From an uncultured Sulfitobacter sp. (GTDB lineage: Bacteria > Pseudomonadota > Alphaproteobacteria > Rhodobacterales > Rhodobacteraceae): a DNA stretch of 64,000 nucleotides. The DNA lies in NCBI GenBank assembly GCA_947501805.1, contig CANMXJ010000004.1, positions 310,001 to 374,000 of the forward strand, in the 5' to 3' direction. Of this stretch, positions 33,911-44,254 are shown piece after piece. The notes below the pieces were generated by a model, which worked only from the letters and a program-made list of their open reading frames with translations, was not told the DNA's origin and ran no database searches. A program made the translations under genes and the position numbers. Numbering within the stretch: position 1 is the first letter of the stretch; the number at the start of each line of letters is the position of its first letter.

Positions 33911-34938
33911 GCGACATTGATATTCGCATTGTCGGGCGTGCCGGACGGATCACATTGACCCGCCCTAAAGCATTGAATGCAATGACTTATGATATGTGTC
34001 TGGCCATCGAATCCGCTTTTGACGCATGGCGTGAAGACACGGCGCTTGATGTGATTGTACTGGATGCGGAGGGCGAACGCGCCTTTTGTTCCGGCGGTGA
34101 TATTGCGGACCTTTATGCAGAAGGCCGCAAAGGCAATTTTGCGTACGGGCAAAAATTCTGGGCTGATGAATACCGGCTGAACCACAAGATATTTACCTAT
34201 CCCAAACCCGTTGTCTCGTTCCTGCAAGGGTTCACCATGGGCGGCGGCGTCGGGATTGGATGCCATGGTTCGCACCGTGTTGTGGGCGAAACCAGCCAGA
34301 TTGCCATGCCGGAGTGCGGTATCGGACTGGTGCCTGATGTTGGTGGTTCTTTGATGCTGGCGCTGGCACCGGGCCGACTTGGGGAATACCTGGGAATAAC
34401 GGCCTCCCGCATGGGACCGGCGGACGCAATTTTTGCAGGCTTTGCAGATCATTACATCCCGCAACACATGTGGACAGATTTGATCGCCGCGTTGGAAAAT
34501 TCCGGCGATCCGTCAAAGGTTGAAGCTGCCCGGAAAACTTCACCTGAGGGTGAACTGGAAGCAAATATTGATCAGATAAATCGCCTTTTTGCAGGCGAAA
34601 GTCTTGGCGATATTCTGGCTCTATTACGCACGAGTGACACGTCTTTTGCCAAGGATGCGCTCAAGAAAATCATGCGTGCCTCTCCCCTTTCCGCCGCATG
34701 CACAGTGGAAATGCTGCACCGCCTGCGGGGTCCGTCCCTGACCATGGAAAAAGCGCTCGATCTCGAATACCGCTTTACCTACCGCGCATCCGAGCATGCT
34801 GATTTCCTTGAAGGCATCCGTGCCGCAATCATAGACAAGGATCGCAATCCGCAATGGCAATACGCCGATCAAGACGTGCCCCTTGCTGCAGTATCCAAGA
34901 TGCTGCAACCCTTGGGTGAACACGCCCTCAAACTTTAG
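33907..34938 (+). CDS. 3-hydroxyisobutyryl-CoA hydrolase
   Basis: A 343-residue crotonase-fold protein whose extended C-terminal part fits 3-hydroxyisobutyryl-CoA hydrolase rather than plain enoyl-CoA hydratase (about 260 residues). Conserved CSGGDIADLY and FLQGFTMGGGVGIGCHGSHRVV (oxyanion hole), then MPECGIGLVPDVGGS, hold the hydrolase Glu and Asp. It frees 3-hydroxyisobutyrate for MmsB, encoded 9 bp downstream. A separate short-chain hydratase step is not encoded here. Confidence 0.88.
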   Translation: MSDIDIRIVGRAGRITLTRPKALNAMTYDMCLAIESAFDAWREDTALDVIVLDAEGERAFCSGGDIADLYAEGRKGNFAYGQKFWADEYRLNHKIFTYPKPVVSFLQGFTMGGGVGIGCHGSHRVVGETSQIAMPECGIGLVPDVGGSLMLALAPGRLGEYLGITASRMGPADAIFAGFADHYIPQHMWTDLIAALENSGDPSKVEAARKTSPEGELEANIDQINRLFAGESLGDILALLRTSDTSFAKDALKKIMRASPLSAACTVEMLHRLRGPSLTMEKALDLEYRFTYRASEHADFLEGIRAAIIDKDRNPQWQYADQDVPLAAVSKMLQPLGEHALKL

Positions 34939-34947
34939 GAGACAACC

Positions 34948-35832
34948 ATGGACACCCTCAAAATCGGCTTTATCGGACTGGGCAACATGGGTGCCCCGAT
35001 GGCCGCAAATCTGGCGGCTGCCGGACATAGCGTCACCGGCTTTGACGTCGCTGGAACAACCGCGAAAGGTGTCACACCGGCAGAGGACATCGCAGGTGCC
35101 GTGACAGGTGCGGATGTGGCCATCACCATGCTGCCAAACGGATCCATTTTGCGACAGGTTGCTGCTCAGGCGATCACACATATGTCGTCCGGTGCCTTGT
35201 TCATCGACTGCTCGACAGTAGATGTCGAAAGCGCGCGAAATACTGCAGAAGCTGCTGAAAATGCGGGACTTCTAGCTGTGGATGCCCCCGTATCCGGCGG
35301 CATCGGCGGCGCGTCGGACGGGACGCTGACCTTCATGGCGGGGGGATCGGTTGATGGCTTTGCCAAGGCTCAACCGCTGTTTGATATCATGGGCCAGAAG
35401 GCCGTGCATTGTGGCGAAGCTGGTGCAGGACAGGCTGCAAAAATTTGCAACAACATGATTCTTGGTGCCACAATGATCGCCACGTGCGAAGCTTTTGCCC
35501 TTGCTGACAAGCTTGGCCTCGACCGTCAGAAAATGTTCGATGTGGTCAGCACTTCGTCGGGCTATTCGTGGTCGATGAATGCGTATTGTCCGGCACCGGG
35601 TGTTGGCCCGTCCTCACCTGCGGACAATGACTATAAACCCGGCTTCGCAGCTGAACTGATGCTCAAAGACCTTGGGCTGAGCCAGCAGGCGGCTGCTTTG
35701 GTCGATGCCGATACGCCAATGGGTGCAATGGCATTGGAATTGTACAGGCGGTTTGTCGAGGATGAAGATGGCATGGGCCGCGATTTTTCCGCCATGCTGC
35801 CACGTTTTGCAGCACGCGGGCGCGACGACTGA
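34948..35832 (+). CDS. mmsB: 3-hydroxyisobutyrate dehydrogenase
   Basis: A 294-residue NAD-dependent dehydrogenase making methylmalonate semialdehyde, the substrate of MmsA. The Rossmann motif GFIGLGNMGAPMAANLAAAG, the substrate-binding DAPVSGGIGGASDGTLTFMAGG and the catalytic Lys in GAGQAAKICNNM are all seen. It completes the set isobutyryl-CoA to propionyl-CoA except for the hydratase. Confidence 0.94.
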   Translation: MDTLKIGFIGLGNMGAPMAANLAAAGHSVTGFDVAGTTAKGVTPAEDIAGAVTGADVAITMLPNGSILRQVAAQAITHMSSGALFIDCSTVDVESARNTAEAAENAGLLAVDAPVSGGIGGASDGTLTFMAGGSVDGFAKAQPLFDIMGQKAVHCGEAGAGQAAKICNNMILGATMIATCEAFALADKLGLDRQKMFDVVSTSSGYSWSMNAYCPAPGVGPSSPADNDYKPGFAAELMLKDLGLSQQAAALVDADTPMGAMALELYRRFVEDEDGMGRDFSAMLPRFAARGRDD

Positions 35833-35897
35833 CGTCGCATTCAGACAATTACGGGGGCTAGGTCAGGCTAGGTTGTGTGAAACAGCCGGAGCCAGCC

Positions 35898-37235
35898 ATG
35901 ACCCAGCCCTTTCATACTTTCGCGGCCGATCTGAGCTATGCGGACTTACCCGACCGCTTGTTGATGATCTTGCGCCGTTCGTTTCTGGACACAATGGGTG
36001 TTGCTGCCGTGGCCTCAACCACGGATATGGCGCAAATTGCCGTGCGCGGCGCGCGTGCGACATTCGGTGTGGGTAGCGTAGGGGCCGCCCGGGTGTTGAT
36101 GGATGGGACAAAACTGTCAGCCGCAGGTGCCGCAATGGCAGGCGGTTTCACAGTGGATGCCGTTGATGCGCATGACACCACCACGCCGTGCAAGGGTCAT
36201 GTAGGCTCTGCCGTGTTCCCCGCCCTTCTGGCGATGGCCGACGCCATGTCCAACCCGCTGAATGGAAAAGAGTTTGCAGAGAATCTCGCGGTTGCGTACG
36301 AGATCAGCGCACGGGCCGGGCTTGCGCAGCATGCCACATGCGCCGATTACCATACATCTGGAGCTTGGACCGCGGTGGGCGTGGCTACGGCCTGTGCCCG
36401 CATGTTGGGATGTGATGCGCAGCAAATCAGGCATGCGGCCGGGATTGGCGAATATCACGGACCGCGCAGCCAGATGATGCGATGCATCGACTATCCAACA
36501 ATGGTGCGTGACGGTGTCGGTTGGGGCGCGCCCTCCGGTGTGGTGGCGGCATATCTGGCATCGGAAGGATTAACCGGTGCCCCTGCCCTCACTTGCGAGC
36601 AGGCCCCCGCGTTCTGGAATGATCTGGGCAATGCTTGGCGCACAGTTGAGGACACCAGTTACAAGGCCTATCCCTGCTGCCGCTGGGCCCATCCCAGTAT
36701 CGATTCCGTGGCATATCTCATGGCCGAACATCGCTTGACCCACGACCAGATTGCAGGTGTTGAGATTGCGACATTCCACAATGCAACCCGCCTTGCAGGT
36801 CACAGTCCCGCGACACCGGACGAATTTGCTTATGGAATCGCCTTTCCGGTTGCGACGATGATTGTGCGTGGTCAGATTGGCGTGCCGGAACTCTCTCAAC
36901 AAACTTTGAATGATCCCGATATTCAACGCGTCAGCAGCGCTGTCCGCCTGATCGACGATCCGCATTTTACCAAAATATCTGTGGGCAAACGCTGGGCTCA
37001 GGTTACGATCCATACGCAGGACGGCCAGAGTTTTCAGGACATTCCGCGCACTCCGAAGGGTGACAGTGATCAACCGCTGTCAGATGGCGAAATATCGGAA
37101 AAATTTCACTTGTTCTCCGATCCGGTACTTGGTGACAAACGCGCAAGCGAGATTGAAAAGTTAAGTTCAGAGTTCGACAGTCTGGACGCCGCAGCATTCA
37201 CCCGACTTCTGGATCTCTGCCTTTCTGCACCCTGA
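35898..37235 (+). CDS. MmgE/PrpD family protein
   Basis: A 445-residue member of the MmgE/PrpD family (2-methylcitrate dehydratase, cis-aconitate decarboxylase and relatives). Seen are GGFTVDAVDAHDTTTPCKGHVGSAVFPALLA and the family's YKAYPCCRWAHPSIDS. Specific activity cannot be read. The N-terminal GTG at 35877 is rejected in favour of ATG 35898 behind CCGGAG. It follows mmsB by 65 bp; a role in propionate metabolism downstream of valine is possible but unproven. Confidence 0.85.
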   Translation: MTQPFHTFAADLSYADLPDRLLMILRRSFLDTMGVAAVASTTDMAQIAVRGARATFGVGSVGAARVLMDGTKLSAAGAAMAGGFTVDAVDAHDTTTPCKGHVGSAVFPALLAMADAMSNPLNGKEFAENLAVAYEISARAGLAQHATCADYHTSGAWTAVGVATACARMLGCDAQQIRHAAGIGEYHGPRSQMMRCIDYPTMVRDGVGWGAPSGVVAAYLASEGLTGAPALTCEQAPAFWNDLGNAWRTVEDTSYKAYPCCRWAHPSIDSVAYLMAEHRLTHDQIAGVEIATFHNATRLAGHSPATPDEFAYGIAFPVATMIVRGQIGVPELSQQTLNDPDIQRVSSAVRLIDDPHFTKISVGKRWAQVTIHTQDGQSFQDIPRTPKGDSDQPLSDGEISEKFHLFSDPVLGDKRASEIEKLSSEFDSLDAAAFTRLLDLCLSAP

Positions 37236-37238
37236 TCC

Positions 37239-40100
37239 CTATTCCGCCGCAACCTTTGCGCGTCTTTCCAACATCGGTTTGAGGTATTTTCCCGTGTAGC
37301 TTTCTGCGACCTCGGCCACTTGTTCCGGTGTGCCTTTGGCAACAACCTGTCCCCCACCGTCCCCGCCTTCGGGACCAATATCAATAATGTAGTCCGCTGT
37401 TTTAACCACATCGAGGTTATGCTCGATCACGATGACCGAATTTCCCTGATCTACCAATTCGTGCAACACCTCCAAGAGCTTACGCACGTCTTCAAAGTGC
37501 AAACCCGTGGTCGGCTCGTCCAGAATATAAAGGGTGCGCCCTGTTGAGCGTTTGCTCAATTCCTTGGACAGTTTCACACGCTGCGCTTCACCACCCGACA
37601 GTGTTGTGGCTTGCTGGCCAACCTTGATGTAGCCAAGGCCAACCCGCATCAACGCATCCATTTTCTCGCGAATGGATGGCACAGCGGCAAAGAACGTCTG
37701 TGCGTCTTCAACAGTCATATCCAGAACGTCCGCAATCGATTTGCCCTTGAACCGGATTTCCAAAGTTTCGCGGTTATAACGCGCACCCTTGCAGGTTTCG
37801 CATTCCACATAGACATCAGGCAAAAAGTGCATCTCGATTTTGATCACACCGTCACCCTGACAGGCCTCACAGCGCCCACCCTTAACGTTAAAGCTGAAAC
37901 GTCCAGGCTTGTAACCCCTTGCTTTCGCTTCAGGAAGTCCGGCAAACCAGTCGCGGATCGGGGTAAACGCCCCCGTATATGTTGCAGGGTTGGACCGTGG
38001 CGTGCGGCCAATGGGGCGCTGGTCAATATCAATAACCTTGTCCAGATGCTCCAACCCCTTGATTGTTTCGCAAGGTGCCGGTGTCTGGCGCGCACCGTTC
38101 AGGTTCATGGACGCTGTCTTGAACAAGGTCTCAATGGTGAGCGTGGATTTCCCGCCACCCGACACCCCGGTCACGCAGACAAATTGAGCCAGCGGAAAGT
38201 CGACAGTGACATTTCGAAGATTGTTACCCGTGGCCTTGACCACCTGAAGTTTCTTCTTGTTTCCCTTGCGGCGCTTTTCAGGCACCTTGATCTCGCGAAC
38301 ACCTGTTAGATACTGGCCTGTGATCGAATTGGGGTCCGCCGCGATAACCGCTGGCACGCCGTGGCTCACCACTTGTCCGCCATGCACGCCCGCGCCCGGA
38401 CCGATGTCAAAAACATAATCAGCCTCGCGAATGGCCTCTTCGTCATGCTCCACGACAATCACGGTATTGCCTTGATCGCGCAGGTTCTTGAGGGTCAGCA
38501 ACAGACGGTCATTATCGCGCTGGTGCAGGCCGATCGAAGGTTCGTCCAGCACATATAGAACACCCGTCAGGCCAGAGCCGATCTGGGAAGCCAGACGGAT
38601 ACGCTGGCTCTCTCCGCCACTTAATGTACCACTTGAACGCGCAAGTGTAAGGTACTCTAATCCAACGTTATTCAGGAATCCAAGGCGCTCACGAATTTCC
38701 TTGAGAATTGCTTTGGCGATCTCGTTCTTTTGCACTGTCAGATTCTCTGGAACGCTCTCGCACCATGCCAGCGCATCGCGGATCGACATTTGCACAACCT
38801 GCCCTGCGTGCAGCCCCGCGATCCTGACTGCCAGTGCTTCGGGACGCAGCCGGTACCCCTCGCAGGTGCCACAGGGACGGTTGTTCTGATATCGCTCGAA
38901 TTCTTCGCGGATCCAGTTTGAATCCGTCTCGCGATAACGGCGCTCCATGTTGGGGATGACCCCCTCGAACACACGGCTGACTTCGTAGACGCGACCGCCC
39001 TCATCATAGCGAAACTTGATTTCTTCTTTGCCGGAGCCGTGCAGAAATACCTTTTGCACTTTTGGATCAAGGTCTTTCCATTTGGTGTTCGGGTTGAACT
39101 CGAAATGCTTGGCAATCGCCTCAATGGTTTGCTTGAAATAGGGACTTTTGCCCTTGCGCCAAGGGGCCAATGCTCCGTCATAAACCTTCAGATTTTGATC
39201 CGGTACAACAAGGCGCTCATCAAAGAACAGCTCTTTGCCAAGGCCGTCACAAACAGGACAGGCACCAAAGGGCGCGTTGAAGGAAAACAGGCGCGGCTCG
39301 ATCTCTGGAATGGTGAAGCCGCTGACCGGACAGGCGAATTTCTCGGAAAACGTGATCCGCTCTGGTTCGCCCTCGCTTGGCGCAGTTTCAAGAATCGCGA
39401 TGCCGTCAGCCAGATCAAGCGCGGTACGCAGGGAATCCGCCAGACGCGTCTCCAAGCCCTCGCGCACGACGATGCGGTCTACGACAACGTCGATGTCATG
39501 ACGGAACTTTTTGTCCAAGGTGGGTGGTTCGTCGAGCTCGTAGAATTCTCCGTTGACTTTGACCCGTTGGAAGCCGGATTTTCGTAACTCAAGGAATTCC
39601 TTACGGTATTCGCCTTTGCGGTCCCGCACGATCGGGGCCAGCAGATAACCGCGTGTGCCTTCCTCCATCTTGATGATGCGGTCGACCATGTCCTGCACCT
39701 GCTGGGCTTCGATGGGCTTGCCCGTCGCGGGTGAATAAGGCGTACCGACCCGGGCAAACAACAGGCGCATGTAATCGTAAATCTCGGTCACAGTACCCAC
39801 GGTGGACCGCGGGTTCTTGGACGTCGTCTTTTGCTCGATAGAAATCGCGGGTGACAGGCCGGAAATGTGATCCACATCCGGTTTTTGCATCATGTCAAGA
39901 AACTGGCGCGCATAGGCGGACAGTGATTCCACATAGCGGCGCTGCCCTTCGGCATAGATCGTATCGAAGGCAAGGGAGGACTTTCCCGAACCGGAAAGCC
40001 CTGTAATCACAACCAGTTGGTCGCGCGGAATATCCACGTCGATGTTCTTTAGATTGTGTTCGCGCGCACCGCGCACTTCGATATTTTTCAGTTCAGCCAT
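37239..40100 (-). CDS. uvrA: Excinuclease ABC subunit A
   Basis: A 953-residue DNA-damage sensor of nucleotide excision repair, complete. Two ABC-type ATPase halves have Walker A motifs [12 protein letters not shown] and [13 protein letters not shown], with signatures [11 protein letters not shown] and [11 protein letters not shown]. Zinc modules are CPVC (about 270-280) and CEACQGDG with CETCKGARY (about 740-765). Convergent with the PrpD-like gene 3 bp away. No SOS box was identified by eye upstream. Confidence 0.97.
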   Translation of the reverse strand: MAELKNIEVRGAREHNLKNIDVDIPRDQLVVITGLSGSGKSSLAFDTIYAEGQRRYVESLSAYARQFLDMMQKPDVDHISGLSPAISIEQKTTSKNPRSTVGTVTEIYDYMRLLFARVGTPYSPATGKPIEAQQVQDMVDRIIKMEEGTRGYLLAPIVRDRKGEYRKEFLELRKSGFQRVKVNGEFYELDEPPTLDKKFRHDIDVVVDRIVVREGLETRLADSLRTALDLADGIAILETAPSEGEPERITFSEKFACPVSGFTIPEIEPRLFSFNAPFGACPVCDGLGKELFFDERLVVPDQNLKVYDGALAPWRKGKSPYFKQTIEAIAKHFEFNPNTKWKDLDPKVQKVFLHGSGKEEIKFRYDEGGRVYEVSRVFEGVIPNMERRYRETDSNWIREEFERYQNNRPCGTCEGYRLRPEALAVRIAGLHAGQVVQMSIRDALAWCESVPENLTVQKNEIAKAILKEIRERLGFLNNVGLEYLTLARSSGTLSGGESQRIRLASQIGSGLTGVLYVLDEPSIGLHQRDNDRLLLTLKNLRDQGNTVIVVEHDEEAIREADYVFDIGPGAGVHGGQVVSHGVPAVIAADPNSITGQYLTGVREIKVPEKRRKGNKKKLQVVKATGNNLRNVTVDFPLAQFVCVTGVSGGGKSTLTIETLFKTASMNLNGARQTPAPCETIKGLEHLDKVIDIDQRPIGRTPRSNPATYTGAFTPIRDWFAGLPEAKARGYKPGRFSFNVKGGRCEACQGDGVIKIEMHFLPDVYVECETCKGARYNRETLEIRFKGKSIADVLDMTVEDAQTFFAAVPSIREKMDALMRVGLGYIKVGQQATTLSGGEAQRVKLSKELSKRSTGRTLYILDEPTTGLHFEDVRKLLEVLHELVDQGNSVIVIEHNLDVVKTADYIIDIGPEGGDGGGQVVAKGTPEQVAEVAESYTGKYLKPMLERRAKVAAE

Positions 40101-40166
40101 GACACACCCCTGTTAACAGTTGAGACATAGGGGTTGGCGGCGGATTCTCCAATGGAAAATTGAGAA

Positions 40167-41360
40167 CTAAAGGGGAACGCGCTGTGATCTGCGCATTCGG
40201 CCCAGAAATAAATGCACGATAAGGCCTAAACCAAAGGCCAGCCCCGTGAGGATCGGCAAGGCCGCATAGCCCCCCGAAAGCAGCGCAAAGGCAACCACAG
40301 GCGTCCCGAGCGTGTTGCCGATGTTGCCCATCTGCGCCATCGCCCCGTTGGCCTGCGCCTGTTTGGCAGGTGCATCATTGAGTTGTGGAACGGTGGCAAA
40401 ACTGGCCCCTTGGATCAGCCCCATCGCCCCTGCAAGCGCGAGACATGCCACGGGGGCACCGGGGCTGATCCACAGCCATCCTGCGCACAGGACGGACAGG
40501 GCGAAACCCAATTCGACAACCCGCACCGCTGATATGAAACGCAGCAACGCGACGCCAAGCGTCATGGAGACAGCGATGCTGGTCAGGGGCATGGCGGTCA
40601 TGACAAGGGCGCGTATGTCATCGGACAGATACGGCGGCAGCACCGTCAGGATCGAGACAAAGCTGAAGGTATAGAACAGCCAGCCTGCGGCGGGGGCCGC
40701 GATGTAGGTAGAGCGATAAATGGTTGCGTGATCGCGCAGGATCTGCGGGACAGAAAGCGGTGGTTGCGGCCCCTCGTCCGGGATGGCGCGCAAGGTGACG
40801 CTCAGGATCATGGCGCACAATGCCATGTACGCCCCATGCGCCAGAAAGAGGGCTGAAAGTCCATAACCCAATGCCAAAGGGCGTCCGGCAAAAGCCAGTA
40901 ATGCAAAGGCAACACCAAAGAAGGTCCCCCAAAGCGTCAGTGTCAGGCCACGGTCCTTTGGCGCGCTGAGTTGGGCGATCAGGGTTGGCACCGCCACGAC
41001 AATTGCAAGGTGGGATGCGCCTTCAACAATCCGGCTCAGCAGCATCCAGGGCAGCGGTGGCAAAGCCGCTTGCACAAGCGAGGCCCCGGCCCCAACCCAC
41101 AGCGCCCAAAGCAAGGCACGCCGATAACGGATGCGCGCGACAACAAGGCCGGCAACCACCCCAAAGAGAATACCCACAAAACCAACAAGGGAAACGATCC
41201 AGCCAACTGTGGCACCGGCTTGGGGATAGGCCAGCGGCAGCAGATCGAACGTGACCGACATCTTGCCGTATTGCGCCGCAGCTCCCAATCCAGCGCCCCA
41301 AAGCAACAGGATCAGACCCCAAGGGGTACGCCTACTCAAACCTTTTGCGCCAGAGCCCAT
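40167..41360 (-). CDS. MFS transporter, unknown substrate
   Basis: A 397-residue major facilitator with about 12 membrane segments from residue 14 on. It has a GLVVARIRYRRALLW loop between helices 2 and 3, typical of the superfamily, and a short central loop near residue 200. The ATG at 41360 has no good ribosome site and overlaps the methyltransferase end by 25 bp. A TTG at 41339, in a TTGA overlap with that gene's stop, is an alternative start. No substrate can be named. Confidence 0.85.
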   Translation of the reverse strand: MGSGAKGLSRRTPWGLILLLWGAGLGAAAQYGKMSVTFDLLPLAYPQAGATVGWIVSLVGFVGILFGVVAGLVVARIRYRRALLWALWVGAGASLVQAALPPLPWMLLSRIVEGASHLAIVVAVPTLIAQLSAPKDRGLTLTLWGTFFGVAFALLAFAGRPLALGYGLSALFLAHGAYMALCAMILSVTLRAIPDEGPQPPLSVPQILRDHATIYRSTYIAAPAAGWLFYTFSFVSILTVLPPYLSDDIRALVMTAMPLTSIAVSMTLGVALLRFISAVRVVELGFALSVLCAGWLWISPGAPVACLALAGAMGLIQGASFATVPQLNDAPAKQAQANGAMAQMGNIGNTLGTPVVAFALLSGGYAALPILTGLAFGLGLIVHLFLGRMRRSQRVPL

Positions 41361-41899
41361 GCACAGACGGGCATATCGGGATCATTCTTGATGTCGTCGG
41401 TTTCAGGGTCATAGACGGGTGGCCAGATCTCTTCGAGATTGCGCCGCGCCACGTGACGGTTGCCCCATTGCTCCGCATGGATCGCATCCCCGTCAAACCC
41501 GCCTTCGATCAGCAGGTTTGTGAGACCACGTGCGCTCCATCGGGAATTATCCTGCGGGGCGGCGTGCAGCGGCGTGAAAAAAGGAACCGCAACCCAGAAA
41601 TATCCGCCGGGGCGCAGCATGGCGTGGACATTGCGCGTTGCGGCATAGGGGCGGTCCAGATGTTCCCAGACCTGATTGGCAAGGATCAGATCAAACTGAC
41701 GCACCTGTCCTGTGGACGGATCGACAAACGGGTCAGCGCAAACATCAAAAGCGGGATAGCGGAACTTGGTATAACTCTTGAACTCAAACCGCTCGCCCCA
41801 TTTGCCGGAGATTTCGGCAACATCAAGGTCGCCCGGACCAAGAGCATTGATCATCCGGCGGCTTGACGGCTGCATCACGACGCGGTTGAGACTGACCAT
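41336..41899 (-). CDS. SAM-dependent methyltransferase
   Basis: A 187-residue class I methyltransferase-like protein. The middle motif FDLILANQVWEHLDRPYAATRNVHAMLRPGGYFWVAVPF is typical. The usual glycine-rich SAM motif I is not clear (ALGPGDLDVAEISG at residues about 19-32 is the candidate). The start at 41899 has AGAGGG upstream; a GTG at 41935 is possible. It is coupled to the MFS gene by overlapping ends, so methylation and export of the same small molecule are conceivable. Confidence 0.78.
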   Translation of the reverse strand: MVSLNRVVMQPSSRRMINALGPGDLDVAEISGKWGERFEFKSYTKFRYPAFDVCADPFVDPSTGQVRQFDLILANQVWEHLDRPYAATRNVHAMLRPGGYFWVAVPFFTPLHAAPQDNSRWSARGLTNLLIEGGFDGDAIHAEQWGNRHVARRNLEEIWPPVYDPETDDIKNDPDMPVCAWALAQKV

Positions 41900-42002
41900 C
41901 TGCGACCCTCTTATTCGTGTGTAATGAAAAACCACTCCGGGTTTGCGGTTATCATCTCAGAGAACCGAGGCCGCATCCAGCGGAACCGTCTTTGCGCAAA
42001 TG

Positions 42003-42036
42003 GAAAAGGCAGCCCCCGAGGTGGGAACTGCCTTTC
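42003..42036 (-). terminator. Terminator of the VPLPA-CTERM gene
   Basis: AAAGGCAG pairs with CTGCCTTT around a 15-base loop that can itself fold (CCCC..TGGG). Minus-strand reading gives a short T-run, 20 bases after the gene. Confidence 0.6.
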
Positions 42037-42055
42037 AGAAACAAGTCTGACAGGA

Positions 42056-42679
42056 TCAACTTTTGCGCTTGCGACGCAACGCACCAAAGCCAAGCAGACC
42101 ACCTAGCAACAGCGCGCCGCCTGCAGGCAGGGGGACAGCAGCAACTGCAGAAATGGACACATTGTCAAGCGCAGGACCATAAGCACCGCTGATTGCGCTG
42201 GCGAAAGTGAGCGTTTCGGATGTACCCGACGCAGTGAACAAGAGGCTGCTCTCTGCCCAATTCATATTGGTCAAGCTGGAGCCTGTACGATCAAAAGAGA
42301 AGGATTCATTCTTTGACCCAACAGAAACATCCAGCATTTTCACATTGGGCGCGCCTGCGGTGTTACTGGCAAGCCAGAAATCCAACCGGTACGCCTGCCC
42401 TACAACCAAACCGGTGATGTCCTGGCTGATTGATCCCGCTGACGTTTGGTTCAAATCCAGGCTATAAGCACCGTCCTGATTTTCCCAATAGGTTCTGATG
42501 AGGTCGACGCCGCCGCCCCCAATAGTCCAACCCGTGATCAAATTGGAACCGGCGTTAACACTGGCAAAAGCGCCGATGGTAGGTGCTGGGTCTTCGAAGC
42601 TTCCGTTGACGATGGTTGCCGCCGAGGCGTTGCCGGCTACCAAAAGGCCGAAAGCTGCGGCTACGATTGTCTTCTTCAT
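42056..42679 (-). CDS. VPLPA-CTERM secreted protein
   Basis: A 207-residue exported protein. A signal peptide (1-20, ending NASA) precedes a beta-rich domain starting IVNGSFEDP that resembles DUF642/choice-of-anchor C surface proteins. The C-terminus VPLPAGGALLLGGLLGFG plus RRKRKS is a textbook VPLPA-CTERM tripartite signal (motif, helix, basic tail) for exosortase sorting. The protein is expected to be cleaved and exposed at the surface or in the extracellular matrix. No exosortase gene is in the window. It has its own terminator, suggesting a lone transcription unit. Confidence 0.87.
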   Translation of the reverse strand: MKKTIVAAAFGLLVAGNASAATIVNGSFEDPAPTIGAFASVNAGSNLITGWTIGGGGVDLIRTYWENQDGAYSLDLNQTSAGSISQDITGLVVGQAYRLDFWLASNTAGAPNVKMLDVSVGSKNESFSFDRTGSSLTNMNWAESSLLFTASGTSETLTFASAISGAYGPALDNVSISAVAAVPLPAGGALLLGGLLGFGALRRKRKS

Positions 42680-42767
42680 TATAAAACTCCGAAATTAATT
42701 CTTTTCCTGCACGACTGGCAGAATGATGACGTTGGGCTATCCGTTTTTGGCTCAACAGACAACCATG

Positions 42768-44162
42768 TCACATATGGATGACACGGTCATAAGCATCCAG
42801 CACACTCTCATGCATCATTTCGCTCAAGGTTGGATGCGGGAAGACAGTGTTCATCAGGTCTTCTTCGGTGGTCTCAAGCTGGCGGCCCACAACATAGCCT
42901 TGAATGAGTTCGGTGACTTCTGCGCCGATCATATGTGCGCCCAGCAATTCACCTGTCTTGGCGTCGAACACCGTTTTGATCATGCCGTTTTCTTCGCCCA
43001 AAGCGATGGCCTTGCCATTGCCGATAAAGGGGAAGCGGCCGACTTTGATATCGTAACCCAACTCCTTGGCCTTGGCCTCGCTATAGCCGACAGAGGCGAC
43101 CTGCGGGTGGCAATAGGTGCAGCCCGCAATGCTTTCGGGTTTAACCGGATGGGCATGTTTGCCCGCGATCAGTTCGGCGACCATCACCCCTTCGTGGCTG
43201 GCCTTGTGCGCAAGCCATGGCGCACCGGCAATGTCGCCAATGGCATATAGGCCGTCAACACCCGTGCGGCAGTATTCGTCCGTTACAACATGGGTGCGGT
43301 CGATTTTCACGCCCAGTTCTTCGAGGCCGAGGTTTTCCACGTTGCCGACGATACCCACAGCGCTGATGACCGTGTCAAAATCCTGCTTCTCGACCTTGCC
43401 GCCCACTTCGATATGCGCGGTGACTTTATCCGATGCACGGTCGAGTTTCTTGACCATCGCCTTGGACATGATCTTCATGCCCTGTTTCTCGAATGCCTTA
43501 TGCGCAAATGCGGAAATCTCGGCATCCTCCACGGGCAACACGCGGTCCATGACTTCAACCACAGTTGTATCAGCCCCCAGCGTGTTGAAAAAGCTGGCGA
43601 ATTCAATTCCGATGGCCCCTGATCCAATGACCAGCAGCTTCTTGGGCATGTGCGGCGGCTGCAGCGCGTTCTTGTAGGTCCAGACCCGCTTGCCGTCCGC
43701 CTCAAGTCCGGGCAATTCACGGGCGCGCGCACCTGTCGCAAGGACAATGTTCTTGGCCGTCAACTCTTCGCTGCCCTTGTCGGTCTTGACAGAAACCTTG
43801 CCCTTGGCAGGGATTGTGGCCGCGCCCATAAACACGGTGACTTTGTTCTTTTTCATCAGATGACCAATGCCGCCCGACAACTGCCCTGCCACCTTGCGCG
43901 AGCGTTTGACCACCGCGTCCAGATCATATCCGATACCGTCCGCCTTGAGGCCGAATTCCGATGCGCGGTGCATCAGATGGAAGACTTCGGCAGAACGCAA
44001 CATGGCTTTGGTCGGGATGCAGCCCCAGTTCAGGCAGATACCGCCCAGATGTTCACGCTCTACAATGGCGACTTTCATGCCGAGTTGAGACGCCCTGATT
44101 GCAGCGACATACCCCCCCGGTCCGGCACCGATAACAATCAGATCAAAGGATGTAGCGGCCAT
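42768..44162 (-). CDS. lpdA: Dihydrolipoyl dehydrogenase (E3)
   Basis: A 464-residue FAD enzyme that reoxidises the lipoyl groups of 2-oxoacid dehydrogenases. GAGPGGYVAAIRASQLG binds FAD, GGICLNWGCIPTK holds the redox disulfide, VIGSGAIGIEFASFF binds NAD and the C-terminal HPTLSE supplies the active His. Start ATG 44162 with AGAGGTG upstream. It lies apart from pdhABC (58931) but shares its upstream palindrome (44190-44207), so it is probably the E3 of that complex. Confidence 0.95.
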   Translation of the reverse strand: MAATSFDLIVIGAGPGGYVAAIRASQLGMKVAIVEREHLGGICLNWGCIPTKAMLRSAEVFHLMHRASEFGLKADGIGYDLDAVVKRSRKVAGQLSGGIGHLMKKNKVTVFMGAATIPAKGKVSVKTDKGSEELTAKNIVLATGARARELPGLEADGKRVWTYKNALQPPHMPKKLLVIGSGAIGIEFASFFNTLGADTTVVEVMDRVLPVEDAEISAFAHKAFEKQGMKIMSKAMVKKLDRASDKVTAHIEVGGKVEKQDFDTVISAVGIVGNVENLGLEELGVKIDRTHVVTDEYCRTGVDGLYAIGDIAGAPWLAHKASHEGVMVAELIAGKHAHPVKPESIAGCTYCHPQVASVGYSEAKAKELGYDIKVGRFPFIGNGKAIALGEENGMIKTVFDAKTGELLGAHMIGAEVTELIQGYVVGRQLETTEEDLMNTVFPHPTLSEMMHESVLDAYDRVIHM

Positions 44163-44189
44163 GTTAAGCACCTCTTGGGATAGGGAATT

Positions 44190-44207
44190 TAGTTTATTGT
44201 TAAACTA
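44190..44207. promoter_or_regulatory. Shared palindrome upstream of lpdA
   Basis: TAGTTTA-TTGT-TAAACTA, perfect 7-bp arms and 4-bp spacer, 27 bases before the lpdA start. The same arms and spacer length lie before pdhA (58871-58894). It is probably an operator of a pyruvate dehydrogenase regulator not encoded in the window. Confidence 0.65.
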
Positions 44208-44254
44208 CGTAGTGCCCTGCCACAACAACAGGTTGGCCTGATGCCATGCGAATG

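Noticed and set aside
42680-42767. A small gene between lpdA and the VPLPA-CTERM gene
   Set aside because: No frame with a ribosome site; the region probably holds only the promoter of the VPLPA gene.
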